Virus record (IMG/VR): IMGVR_UViG_3300046321_000323
Span: 1 to 34,732 of that record
Source: a virus
Direction: 5' to 3' (one strand)
Length of the DNA: 34,732 nt
Shown piece after piece: positions 7,661-15,782 of the stretch (the first letter of the stretch is position 1; every line of letters starts with the position of its first letter). The notes beneath the pieces were generated by a model. That model made no database searches and had not been told where the DNA came from. It saw only the letters and a list, made by a program, of their open reading frames with translations. The position numbers and the translations under genes were made by a program.

Positions 7661-8112
7661 TGATATTATCACCATTAGAAGCTCGCGATAATATGTTTCA
7701 AATGGTAAACGATATTTTACCTACAATTAACGCTTTATTGACATACAATATTGACGTTCGTTGGCAAAATGTAGCTAATTCAAATAAATTACCAGTTGAT
7801 AAATTATGGTTGCGAGTTTTAAAACAAGAACTAAATGAAGATCGAAAATACGTTTCAACTGCTGACAACACAAATAGAGTTTATACCCACACTGGTATTT
7901 TATCCATAGAAATATTTGGCCCAATTGGTTCACAGACTTCATGGGATTTAATGCAATCATGTGGGCAGTTATTAAGAAATAAATTTAGAGTTCCTAGCTC
8001 AATTGGAATTAAATTTAATAATGTTCGTATTGTTGAAGTTCCTAACGATAGCATTTGGTATAAGCTTAATGTTATTATAAATTATGAATATGATGAACAT
8101 GGAGTTATTTAA
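7660..8112 (+). CDS. Tail terminator (tail completion) protein, probable
   Basis: This 150-residue protein directly precedes the tail tube gene, the standard place for the tail terminator, which caps the tube and joins it to the head. The middle has LWLRVLKQELNEDRKYVSTA and a strand-rich GILSIEIFGPIGSQTSWDLM segment, in keeping with the mixed fold of this group. I chose the ATG at 7660, which overlaps the previous stop (TGATG), rather than the TTG three bases upstream. No motif gives certainty. Confidence 0.65.
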   Translation: MILSPLEARDNMFQMVNDILPTINALLTYNIDVRWQNVANSNKLPVDKLWLRVLKQELNEDRKYVSTADNTNRVYTHTGILSIEIFGPIGSQTSWDLMQSCGQLLRNKFRVPSSIGIKFNNVRIVEVPNDSIWYKLNVIINYEYDEHGVI

Positions 8113-8114
8113 AT

Positions 8115-9665
8115 ATGCCAGCGCCAAATAAAATTGATAGTAATTTAAGTACTTTTGCTTTTGCAGAAGAAATTTCTTTACAAGTATTACCAGGATCGCC
8201 AATTTGGTATGGTATGGATGTGAATTCATATTCTGATTTTGGTTCTGACGTTACTAAAATTTCACGTGAGCCGATTAACGGAACTCGCCAGCGGCTTAAA
8301 GGTTCAGTTTCTTATATTTCAGCAAATGCTGGTTTTAATATTGATTTAACGCGTTCTTCAATTTCTCGTTTAATGCAAGGTTTTATGTTTAACAATGCAA
8401 TTGAAAATACAACAACAGCTTCTCTTAATGCTGCTCAAATTTTGTTAACTGCTGTTGCTTCTGGTACTGGTGTTTATAGTGCCGTTGCTGGTTTAGGTTC
8501 ATTTGTTGCAAATCAATTAGTAAACTGCACTGGATTTACTAATGCAGCTAATAACGGTATTTTTAAAGTTATTTCTGCAACAGCTACAACTTTAACACTT
8601 GCAAATCCAGCTAGTGTAGCAGAGGTTCCAACAACAAGTTCAGTTATTGAGGCGGTAGGTTTTGAATTTGCCGCTGGTGCCCTTGCGTTGACTGTTTCTG
8701 CTGCATCTATGGTTTTAACTGCAACTGCCGGTGGGTCTAATCTTCAATCCTTGAAAGTTGGTTCTTGGGTTTTCATTGGTGGCGATCTTGGTGTTAATCA
8801 ATTTTCATTAGATAATTGTGGATTTGCCCGTGTTTTATCAACTACAGCAACTAGTGCGACATTTGATAAAACCACATTTACACCAACAGCAAATGTTGGT
8901 GCAGCAAAAAATGTACGTGTTTATTTTTCTAATTTTTATGCAAACGCTACTACTTCTAGCGGCATTATTACTAAATCTTATCAGCTAGAACGTCAAGTTG
9001 GTAATGATGGTACAGGTATTCAATCGCAATATGTTAATGGCGCAGTTGCCAATGAATTTAATATAGCATTCAAAAATAAAGATAAAATTTCTGCTGATCT
9101 TACTTTCGTTGGTTTAAATTCTGAGGAACGTGACGGTATTCAAGGTATTAAAGCTGGAACTAGAACTACAATTGCAACTAACGAAGCATGTTATAATAGT
9201 TCGTTAGATGTTTATCGTGCCGCTTTAGCACCTTCTATTGTTGGTGTATTAAATTCTCCTAAATCAGTTGGATTTGTTACTGATCTTAAATTTAGTATCA
9301 AAAATAACGTAACTGCACTTGAAGCAATTGGCGAAGTTACTGGATTTGATGTTAATATTGGTTCGTTTGATGTTATGGGTGATTTAGAAGCGTACTTCAC
9401 TACTTTTCAAGCTGTTAAAGCAATAAAAGCTAATACTAGTATGACTTTAGATCTTATTATAAGTTCGCCAAATGAAGATGGATTTAGTTATCACGGTAAG
9501 GTTATCGATATTCCACTTATTGAGATTGACGGTGGTAAATTGAACGTAGTAAAGGACCAGTCGGTTAAAATGCCAATTGCAACTAAGGGTTTACGTGGTT
9601 CAGCTGGTTACACTTGTAGTTGGTCTGAGTTTAAAGCGCTACCGATGCTTGCAGCACCACTATAA
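8115..9665 (+). CDS. Major tail tube protein (Phage_tube_2-like)
   Basis: This 516-residue protein begins with a segment like the tail-tube family found next to Gp13-like capsids (AFAEEISLQVLPGSPIWYGM). It has long Ala/Thr/Ser-rich beta regions, and its C-terminal half contains AIGEVTGFDVNIGSFDVMGD. The size is large for a tube protein: residues of about 120-290 look like inserted immunoglobulin-like or decoration domains with repeated 'ITATATTLTLA'-type strands. GGAG lies ahead of the ATG. It ends just before the terminator at 9687-9718, which would favour high tube and capsid output over downstream tail genes. Confidence 0.82.
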   Translation: MPAPNKIDSNLSTFAFAEEISLQVLPGSPIWYGMDVNSYSDFGSDVTKISREPINGTRQRLKGSVSYISANAGFNIDLTRSSISRLMQGFMFNNAIENTTTASLNAAQILLTAVASGTGVYSAVAGLGSFVANQLVNCTGFTNAANNGIFKVISATATTLTLANPASVAEVPTTSSVIEAVGFEFAAGALALTVSAASMVLTATAGGSNLQSLKVGSWVFIGGDLGVNQFSLDNCGFARVLSTTATSATFDKTTFTPTANVGAAKNVRVYFSNFYANATTSSGIITKSYQLERQVGNDGTGIQSQYVNGAVANEFNIAFKNKDKISADLTFVGLNSEERDGIQGIKAGTRTTIATNEACYNSSLDVYRAALAPSIVGVLNSPKSVGFVTDLKFSIKNNVTALEAIGEVTGFDVNIGSFDVMGDLEAYFTTFQAVKAIKANTSMTLDLIISSPNEDGFSYHGKVIDIPLIEIDGGKLNVVKDQSVKMPIATKGLRGSAGYTCSWSEFKALPMLAAPL

Positions 9666-9686
9666 AACTGCTATGCTTCGAACTAT

Positions 9687-9718
9687 AAGCCATGCTCATT
9701 CTGTGGGCATGGCTTTTT
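9687..9718 (+). terminator. Intrinsic terminator or attenuator after the tail tube gene
   Basis: AAGCCATGC (9687-9695) and GCATGGCTT (9707-9715) form a perfect 9-bp stem with an 11-nt loop, followed by TTTTT up to 9718. It lies 21 bases after the tube protein stop. A partial terminator here is common in siphovirus late operons because tube and capsid proteins are needed in larger amounts. One forward TGTGGGCA copy (9702-9709) runs through the loop into the 3' arm. Confidence 0.75.
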
Positions 9719-9719
9719 C

Positions 9720-9743
9720 TTTAACTTTAACTTTAACTTTAAC
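9720..9743 (+). repeat. Four perfect TTTAAC hexamers
   Basis: TTTAAC occurs four times head to tail right after the terminator T-run. A partial unit and the AGGG ribosome site of the tail chaperone gene follow. It occupies most of the 92-base gap, so its length sets the distance between the terminator and that ribosome site. Its function, if any, is not known. Confidence 0.8.
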
Positions 9744-9757
9744 TTAGGGTAAATAAA

Positions 9758-10177
9758 ATGGGACTTTATAAAACTTTCGGAACTGATGCTAAAGCTGAAA
9801 ATACTGGTGTTTGGATTGATGTTGACACAACTGACGACGGTAAGCCAATTCGTTTTTTAATTTCACGTCAGAGCAGAGCAAATAAAAAATATTCCGAAAC
9901 CCTAGCAAGGGTTATTGGTCCTTATCGTCAACAGCTGGTTAACGAACAACTTTCAGAATCTCTTTCACGAAAACTTAACATTCAAGTTTTTTGTGAAAGT
10001 ATTTTACTTGGTTGGGAAAATGTTCAAGACCGCGATGGTAACGACATTGCATATAATATTGGTAATTCAGTTAAATTGATGACTGATTTACATGATCTTT
10101 ATGAACTACTTAATTCTAAGTCAACTAGTTTAGTATTATTCAAAGATAAAAGTTTGGAACTAGTTGTAAAAAACTAA
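9758..10177 (+). CDS. Tail assembly chaperone, short form (lambda G-like)
   Basis: This 139-residue protein lies between the tail tube and tape measure genes, the place of the tail chaperones. Its start (MGLYKTFGTDAKAENTGVWI) and the following RFLISRQSRANKKYSETLAR are like the family of short chaperones in siphoviruses. The gene ends GTA AAA AAC TAA: a slippery heptamer A AAA AAC lies immediately before the stop and a hairpin follows, so some ribosomes shift to -1 and make a longer G-T fusion. The short form coats the tape measure protein, and the fusion recruits tube subunits, by analogy with lambda gpG and gpGT. The ribosome site is AGGG. Confidence 0.88.
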   Translation: MGLYKTFGTDAKAENTGVWIDVDTTDDGKPIRFLISRQSRANKKYSETLARVIGPYRQQLVNEQLSESLSRKLNIQVFCESILLGWENVQDRDGNDIAYNIGNSVKLMTDLHDLYELLNSKSTSLVLFKDKSLELVVKN

Positions 10178-10211
10178 TAAAGGTCTTAATTTATCAACAT
10201 GAATTAGGACC
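10168..10211 (+). promoter_or_regulatory. Programmed -1 ribosomal frameshift signal
   Basis: The slippery heptamer A AAA AAC (10168-10174) is in the correct phase of the chaperone frame and abuts the stop TAA (10175-10177). A 7-nt spacer leads to a stem of GGTCTTAATT (10182-10191) with AATTAGGACC (10202-10211), ten pairs including one G-U, and a 10-nt loop. Heptamer, spacer length and hairpin together match the canonical bacterial and phage -1 signal. After slippage the frame stays open from 10174 to 10479. Confidence 0.9.
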
Positions 10212-10479
10212 AAAAGAAGAATTTCTAATTAGAATGTCAATTCGATCCGGGCAAGATATACCGGATCGAATTAAAAATGCTCCTAAATTACTTATAGGCT
10301 CTGATATATTTTTAGATGCTTTTATTGCTTTATACTCAAGTGAAATAAATTGGTTAATGATTGTAAATTATGGTAATTTTTATAATTTAGATTTAGAAAC
10401 AATCGAAGATTTAGTTTTTGTATTAATGAGAACAAATACTGATTTTTTAAATCATATAAACAAAAAACCGGATGAATAG
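10174..10479 (+). CDS. T-part of the tail assembly chaperone, made by -1 frameshift
   Basis: Read from the shift point, this frame adds 101 residues to the 139-residue short chaperone, giving a fusion of 240. The 20 codons before the first ATG (10234) are open and contain YQHELGPKEEFLIRM, so the region is coding without its own start. The ATG at 10234 lacks a ribosome site, supporting translation only as a fusion. The C-terminal part has RIKNAPKLLIG and a helical acidic stretch LETIEDLVFVLMR. In lambda the T-domain binds tail tube monomers and brings them to the tape measure-chaperone complex. The next gene starts two bases after its stop. Confidence 0.85.
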   Translation, partial: LIKVLIYQHELGPKEEFLIRMSIRSGQDIPDRIKNAPKLLIGSDIFLDAFIALYSSEINWLMIVNYGNFYNLDLETIEDLVFVLMRTNTDFLNHINKKPDE

Positions 10480-10481
10480 TT

Positions 10482-10979
10482 ATGGCAAAAAACACATTGT
10501 TGAGCCTAGCTAATAAAATAGAAAAATTAGTAGCTAACCCTGAATATAAACGTGATATTTTAGAATATTCTAAATTACTAGTTACTAATTTAATTGATAA
10601 AAGTCCTGTTGATACTGGTGAATTAGTAAGTAATTGGACTATAGGATTAAGTAATAAAAAAGTTAAATCTAAGAAAAAAAGAGATTATTTAGGTTTAGAT
10701 TTAACTTCTGATAAATCTAAAACAGTAAGCTCATATTATATTGGCCGTAAAGGTTCTAATGCTGCAATTGCTAAAGCAGCATCGCTTGAAATAGCATTAG
10801 ATGCATTAAGCAGGCGACAAAATGCAGATGACATTATTATATCAAACCCTGCTCCTCAAACTGTTTGGGTGAATTATGGAACTGCTAATATTACACCACG
10901 TTATTTCATAGAAGCTGCAAAAAATAAAACAAATATTGAATTTAAAGCTTTCCTAAAAAGGAAACGTAATGGAAAATGA
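10482..10979 (+). CDS. HK97 gp10-like structural protein
   Basis: This 165-residue protein has DKSPVDTGELVSNWTIG (about residues 38-54), the hallmark 'sPvdTGeL..nW' segment of the HK97 gp10-like group. A C-terminal VNYGTANITPRYFIEAA, where these proteins carry an 'n.g...p...f...a' motif, agrees. The group supplies neck and tail-completion components. Here the gene sits after the chaperones and before the tape measure rather than in the connector cluster, an order seen in some siphoviruses. It overlaps the tape measure start by 11 bases. A region of Lys repeats (KKVKSKKKRDY) makes the middle basic. Confidence 0.7.
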   Translation: MAKNTLLSLANKIEKLVANPEYKRDILEYSKLLVTNLIDKSPVDTGELVSNWTIGLSNKKVKSKKKRDYLGLDLTSDKSKTVSSYYIGRKGSNAAIAKAASLEIALDALSRRQNADDIIISNPAPQTVWVNYGTANITPRYFIEAAKNKTNIEFKAFLKRKRNGK

Positions 10980-13900
10980 TATTATTGAAATTGAAGTAAC
11001 TGATAAAATTGCATCTACAATTGACCCTAAATTAATTGCCATAACAAAATCAGCACGATCTGCCCACACGGAAGTTGAAAAGTTAACCGATTTATTTAAA
11101 ACATCACCCTCAAATCAACTTTTAAATCAGCTTAATTCACTTTCAATTTCGGAATTAAAATTAGTTACTTCACAGCAACGTTTACAAACTGAATTAGCAA
11201 AAACTAATTTACTTCATACAAAATCAGAATTGCTTATTTATAAAGAATTATCAGCTTTAGATAAATTAGCAGAAAAAGCCAAATCAATCAAGATTGAAGC
11301 TCCAACTAATAATTTAGCTGCTAGTTTGAATAATCAATTTGGTCTGAACTCAGGTGACCCTAGCAAGAGCGCTAAGGATAGCGCGTACGTGTTTACAGAG
11401 CAAGCCCGCGCGGCATCCCAGGCGGCAAAGGAACTCAAGGGGTACCAGACACAAGCCACCGAACTAAAAGGACGCCTAGACCCACTAGCAGGGGCACAAC
11501 GGGCCTACTCAAATCAAGTAGCGCTTGCCGACACACTGTTGCGTAAAAATTTGATCACTGTTGACGAACATTCAAAAGCTAACATTGCTGCTAAAAATAC
11601 ATTGCTTGGCTCGGAGCGGCAAATTAAATCAATGGGTAGTCAATCGCAATTATCAAGTTTTCAATTGCAGAATCTTAGCTATCAGATTAATGATATTGGC
11701 GTTTCTCTATATTCTGGCCAAAAGCCAATGACGGTATTCATTCAACAAGGTTCACAGATTGCGCAAATATTTAGTGGTCAAGGCTTAATTGGTGGATTAA
11801 AAGGTACTGCTAATTATTTAATGTCATTTCTTTCTGTGGGTAAAGTCGCTTTCGGTGGTGTTGCCATTGCTGCAACTAGCACTGCTATTGCTATGTATAA
11901 TTTTTATGAAACACAAAGAACAGTTAATAACACTTTAGGCGGTATCGGCGCTTATGCTGGTATTACAATTCAAAATTTTAATAAAATTGCAGAAAGTGCT
12001 TCTAATGCAGGTAAAGTTTCAAAATCATTCGCCATTGAATTGGGGGATTCTTTAATTCGTGCTGGCAATGCAAGCTCGGCTAACATTGCTGCTAGTATAG
12101 GAATCGTTAAAAATTTAAGTGAAACATTAAAAATAACTAAATCAGAAGGAAGTAAGTTATTATCAGATTTATTTGCCAATCCGACAAATAAAGTTAAAGA
12201 ATTAAATAACCAACTTAATTTTCTTGATGCATCAAGTATGCGTCAGATTAATAATTTAATTGAACAGGGTAATAAACAAGAAGCAATTTCCATTATTCTT
12301 GATAAATTGAATTCTAAAACTTTAGATGCTAGTAAAAGCATGTCTGTATTTTCTCGTTGGTGGGATAATATTAAATTAGGTGCTGATAAGGCAATTCAAG
12401 ATTATTCCAAATTTTTTGATACTGTAATTACTAAAGTTGAAAAAATTAATCGCTTTGATGGTGGTGGTTTACAAAATTTGAGTGTTAATTCTAAAGCAAC
12501 TGAGGCTAATTTTAATAAATTATCAATTGAAGCTCAAGAATTAGTTTCTAAATTTGATACGTTTAATACTTCAGTTAGTGAAAGTAAAAATGGATTAATT
12601 AAATTAGCAGAAGCTACAGAATCACTTAAATCTAAAATTTCTCGTACAAGCGATCCTGCTGAATTACAGCGTTTAAATAATCAACTGGTTAGATTAGGTG
12701 AAACCTCTAAAATATTTGAAAATATGGAAGCTAGTTTAAATAAATACGGTAATGCTGAAAGTCGTTTAAGTGCTACGCAAGATTTAGCAATTAAATCTAT
12801 TAATGCACGTACAACTACTGAACGTGCAAGTTTAGCTATGCAACAATCATTGATTAATTCTGCTGGTCAAAATATTACTGCAACACAAGCACAATCTGCT
12901 GCAATGCATGAAGCTAATAAAATTAGACTTGAAGCTGCAAAAACACGCTCTGATGAATTATATGCAATAGATAGGGAAATTGCGTTAATTGGGATTGTAG
13001 GAACAAAAAGACAAATCGAAGAACAAGTTTTGCAGAAAGAATTAGCCGCTAGAAGTTCAGGTAATGCATTATCTGAAAAGGAAATTGCTTTAGATCGTGC
13101 TAAAATTACAATTAAAGAACAGGGAGTTTTAGCCGATGCTGCTAGAAATACTATTTACAATGAAACTATAGGTAAGGTACAATCTTTAAATTATCAACTT
13201 TTAGCAACTAATGAAGCTTATTCCAAAGGTATTTTGAATGCAGAAAACTATGGAATTAGTTTAAATAAACTTGGTTTAGAAACTGCTAATTTAAAATTAC
13301 AATATGGTAATGGAAATTTTGTTGATATTGCTAATACTTCATTAGGTAAATTAGTTTCAAATTATCAAGGTGTTTTACCTGGTTTATCTTCTAGTTTTGG
13401 TAATTTCTTTCAAACTGTAAGTGACGGATTTGCTAATAGTATAGGAGACGCTATTGTTAAAGCTAAAGATTTAAAAACCGCATTACATGATGTTGCACAA
13501 ACTGCAATTTCAGGTTTAATAAGTTCTTTGGTTAAGCTTGGTATTCAATATTTAGTTAATACTGCGTTAGGTCAAACAATGGCAGCAGCTGCAAACGCGT
13601 CAACAATAGCGCAAGCTTCTGCGGTAGCCGCCGCATGGGCACCAGCGGCGGCGGGTGCTTCACTCGCAACGTCTGGTACAAACAGCGTACCGGCAACAGC
13701 TGGCATGACTGCTGCTTACGCTGCTAGTGCTGCTTTAGCTGCTGCAAAACCATTCGCTACAGGTGGTTTAGTAACTGGTCCTGGTACCAGCACTAGCGAT
13801 AGCATTCTAGCCAAATTGAGTAATGGTGAATTTGTTATAAACGCAAAAGCTGCTAATGATAATAAAGGTTTATTGAGTGCCTTGAATGCTGGTCAAAATA

Positions 13901-14166
13901 TAAATAACTTTGTACCAACAAATAAAATTAGCGGTAATTCGTCTAACGGAAATAGTAAAATAAACGTAACTGTTATTAATAACACAGGTGCTAATATAGA
14001 AATTCAGCAATTGTCGGAAACTGATATTCGCATAATTGCAAATCAAGAAGCTAAATTAGCAGTAGCTAAGCATTCAGAAAGTCACGTTGCTAGTGCACTT
14101 AATGATCCTAACAGTAGGATATCTAAAGCAATAGGAAATAACGTTGCTGCTAGTAGGAGACGTTAA
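10969..14166 (+). CDS. Tail tape measure protein
   Basis: At 1065 residues this is the longest gene, and it is helical for most of its length. A family-typical segment lies near residues 235-270: SSFQLQNLSYQINDIGVSLY, then SGQKPMTVFIQQGSQIAQIF. It is followed by hydrophobic stretches (about residues 275-305) that could insert in the host membrane during DNA entry. The C-terminal part has an Ala-rich membrane-like region and the conserved FATGGLVTGPGTSTSDSILA and LSNGEFVI motifs. At about 1.5 angstrom per residue it would set a tail near 160 nm, an estimate only. No lysozyme or peptidase motif is visible. Residues of about 125-185 are encoded by unusually G+C-rich DNA. Confidence 0.92.
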   Translation: MENDIIEIEVTDKIASTIDPKLIAITKSARSAHTEVEKLTDLFKTSPSNQLLNQLNSLSISELKLVTSQQRLQTELAKTNLLHTKSELLIYKELSALDKLAEKAKSIKIEAPTNNLAASLNNQFGLNSGDPSKSAKDSAYVFTEQARAASQAAKELKGYQTQATELKGRLDPLAGAQRAYSNQVALADTLLRKNLITVDEHSKANIAAKNTLLGSERQIKSMGSQSQLSSFQLQNLSYQINDIGVSLYSGQKPMTVFIQQGSQIAQIFSGQGLIGGLKGTANYLMSFLSVGKVAFGGVAIAATSTAIAMYNFYETQRTVNNTLGGIGAYAGITIQNFNKIAESASNAGKVSKSFAIELGDSLIRAGNASSANIAASIGIVKNLSETLKITKSEGSKLLSDLFANPTNKVKELNNQLNFLDASSMRQINNLIEQGNKQEAISIILDKLNSKTLDASKSMSVFSRWWDNIKLGADKAIQDYSKFFDTVITKVEKINRFDGGGLQNLSVNSKATEANFNKLSIEAQELVSKFDTFNTSVSESKNGLIKLAEATESLKSKISRTSDPAELQRLNNQLVRLGETSKIFENMEASLNKYGNAESRLSATQDLAIKSINARTTTERASLAMQQSLINSAGQNITATQAQSAAMHEANKIRLEAAKTRSDELYAIDREIALIGIVGTKRQIEEQVLQKELAARSSGNALSEKEIALDRAKITIKEQGVLADAARNTIYNETIGKVQSLNYQLLATNEAYSKGILNAENYGISLNKLGLETANLKLQYGNGNFVDIANTSLGKLVSNYQGVLPGLSSSFGNFFQTVSDGFANSIGDAIVKAKDLKTALHDVAQTAISGLISSLVKLGIQYLVNTALGQTMAAAANASTIAQASAVAAAWAPAAAGASLATSGTNSVPATAGMTAAYAASAALAAAKPFATGGLVTGPGTSTSDSILAKLSNGEFVINAKAANDNKGLLSALNAGQNINNFVPTNKISGNSSNGNSKINVTVINNTGANIEIQQLSETDIRIIANQEAKLAVAKHSESHVASALNDPNSRISKAIGNNVAASRRR

Positions 14167-14504
14167 TGGAAACTTGTGTAATTAAAGTTACTAATATTAA
14201 TTATAATGTTAGTTTACAAACAAATAATATTTCAACAATATTAGATGGTGCACAATCAAGATTTAGAGCTTCATTAAGCTCTAAATCTAAACTAGCAAAT
14301 GTAACGTGGTATGTTAATTCGGCAGATTTTGATTATTTAATTGCATTTTACTACTTAACTATTGGGCTTGCTTTTAATGTAAATTTAATTGATGAATTAG
14401 GAATAATAACAAATAGAATTTGTAGAATATATCCAAATTCATTTAACTTTTCAGTTAAATCAGCTTCATATGAAGTTAAATGTATTTTGGAGATATTGCA
14501 ATGA
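14166..14504 (+). CDS. Small distal tail protein, paralogue of the next gene
   Basis: This 112-residue protein starts at the ATG overlapping the tape measure stop (TAATG), with AGGAG at 14156-14160. Its middle, VTWYVNSADFDYLIAFYYLT, then a hydrophobic NVNLIDE and the end YEVKCILEIL, align with the product of the next gene, so the pair looks like a tandem duplication. Position after the tape measure corresponds to lambda genes M and L, whose products build the tail tip. I do not recognise a named family with certainty. Confidence 0.65.
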   Translation: METCVIKVTNINYNVSLQTNNISTILDGAQSRFRASLSSKSKLANVTWYVNSADFDYLIAFYYLTIGLAFNVNLIDELGIITNRICRIYPNSFNFSVKSASYEVKCILEILQ

Positions 14505-14950
14505 ATAAATTGTTAATACTTCCAGACATTGATGGTTATGAAGTTACATTTAAAGAAACTTTAGTTTCAAATCAAGCAATTTATGGTAATTCAAGACAAC
14601 GTAAAGATTTTGATCAAACTTCAGTGATTTTAAATTGTAAATGGACAGTTAATAAATCAGATTATTTGTCTTTAATTGCATTTTTTAAAATAAATCAAAG
14701 TTTTAATATAGATTTAATATTACTACAATCAGATTTATTAGAATATGTTGCTAATATAATACCAAATAGTTTATCATTAGCGTCTCAAAATGGAGATGTT
14801 TATGTTTTAAAAATATCGTTAGAAATTTTGCCAGACTTATCTTTAATTACTTTTAGAATGGAATTAATAAAAATAACTAGCGAACTTGGTTTAGATACAT
14901 TTAATGTTTTATTAAATATACAACCTACGGTAGAGAGATTTAAATTATGA
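14501..14950 (+). CDS. Small distal tail protein, paralogue of the previous gene
   Basis: The chosen ATG at 14501 overlaps the previous stop (ATGA) and has GGAG at 14488-14491; the ATG at 14480 has no such site. The 149-residue product shares the pattern of its upstream neighbour: CKWTVNKSDYLSLIAFFKIN, a short FNIDLI strand, NIIPNSLSL and YVLKISLEILP. It is longer by a C-terminal helical tail. Two related small tail-tip subunits in tandem suggest a heteromeric ring between tube and tip. The function is inferred from position. Confidence 0.65.
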   Translation: MNKLLILPDIDGYEVTFKETLVSNQAIYGNSRQRKDFDQTSVILNCKWTVNKSDYLSLIAFFKINQSFNIDLILLQSDLLEYVANIIPNSLSLASQNGDVYVLKISLEILPDLSLITFRMELIKITSELGLDTFNVLLNIQPTVERFKL

Positions 14951-15447
14951 GTAAGCTATCTGATTTTTTTCTAAATAGTAAATCTACAATTATTCAATAT
15001 GAAACTTTAGAAATATCACACCCTAATTTTTCTAAAGTTTACAGGTTAATAAGAAATGCCAGCAGAGGTTTAACTGCTACATTAGAAAATGCCGTTCAAG
15101 TTACTTTTGATTACTACCCTTTAAATATAACACCCACTGGTAGTTATGATAATTTAGATAATGCTATAAGAATTGAATTAGGTGATTTAGGAACTACTAT
15201 ACCTCAAGAATTAGATTTAATTACGACAGCTAACGGATTTAATATAAAACCAATTGTAAAATATAGAGTTTTTAGAAGCGATGATTTAACTTCACCTTTA
15301 GATGGGCCTTTTATTTATGAAATAAACACATTTACATTTAATGAAAAAGGTTGTTTATTTGAAGCTAAAGCCCCATCTTTAAATATAAATAAAACAGGTG
15401 AAATTTACACAATAAGCAGATTTCCAGGATTAGCAGCATTCAGATGA
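14947..15447 (+). CDS. DUF1833-family minor tail protein
   Basis: This 166-residue protein has the DUF1833 start, TLEISHPNFSKVYRLIRNAS (about residues 22-41). It continues with beta-rich segments, LENAVQVTFDYYPLNI and a C-terminal FEAKAPSLNINKTGEIYTIS. DUF1833 proteins lie next to the NlpC/P60-like and J-like tip genes in many siphoviruses and are taken as equivalents of lambda gpL. It overlaps both neighbours (ATGA), placing it firmly in the tail-tip operon. Unlike some gpL proteins, I see no cluster of four cysteines for an iron-sulfur site. Confidence 0.75.
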   Translation: MSKLSDFFLNSKSTIIQYETLEISHPNFSKVYRLIRNASRGLTATLENAVQVTFDYYPLNITPTGSYDNLDNAIRIELGDLGTTIPQELDLITTANGFNIKPIVKYRVFRSDDLTSPLDGPFIYEINTFTFNEKGCLFEAKAPSLNINKTGEIYTISRFPGLAAFR

Positions 15448-15782
15448 AATTAGATAAATATTTTAGCAAACAATATGACGAACAAAATTATAATTGTTTG
15501 CATTTTGCCGCTGATGTTTGGAAAGATTTAACCGGAACTGATATTATTGACAATATAAATAAAATACTGAATAGTCATTTAACTAAAAATGAAATGCGAC
15601 TATTTAAAAAATTAAATTGCCCACAATCACCATGTATAGTACTAATGCAAAGGCGCAACTGCCGCCCTCATGTGGGCATTTATATTGATAATTACGTTTT
15701 TCATTTAACCGAAAATGGGCCACACTACCTTAAATTAGAAATTGCAACACGCGGTTTTACAAAATTGAGATATATAAAATGA
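15444..15782 (+). CDS. Tail-tip NlpC/P60-like cysteine peptidase (lambda K-like)
   Basis: This 112-residue protein has the NlpC/P60 hallmarks: the nucleophile Cys18 in YNCLHFAADVW and a His76 in RPHVGIY. Strands follow, VFHLTENGPHYLKL. It lies between the DUF1833 gene and the J-like gene, where lambda has gene K. Such tail-tip peptidases cleave cell-wall peptide stems to help the tail pass the periplasm, or act in tail assembly. It is shorter than gpK and has no JAB domain. It is the only candidate peptidoglycan hydrolase I see in the window. Confidence 0.75.
   Translation: MKLDKYFSKQYDEQNYNCLHFAADVWKDLTGTDIIDNINKILNSHLTKNEMRLFKKLNCPQSPCIVLMQRRNCRPHVGIYIDNYVFHLTENGPHYLKLEIATRGFTKLRYIK

Noticed and set aside
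10234-10479. Separate gene starting at ATG 10234
   Set aside because: It has no ribosome site and is open 20 codons upstream to the slippery heptamer, so it is the frameshifted part of the tail chaperone.
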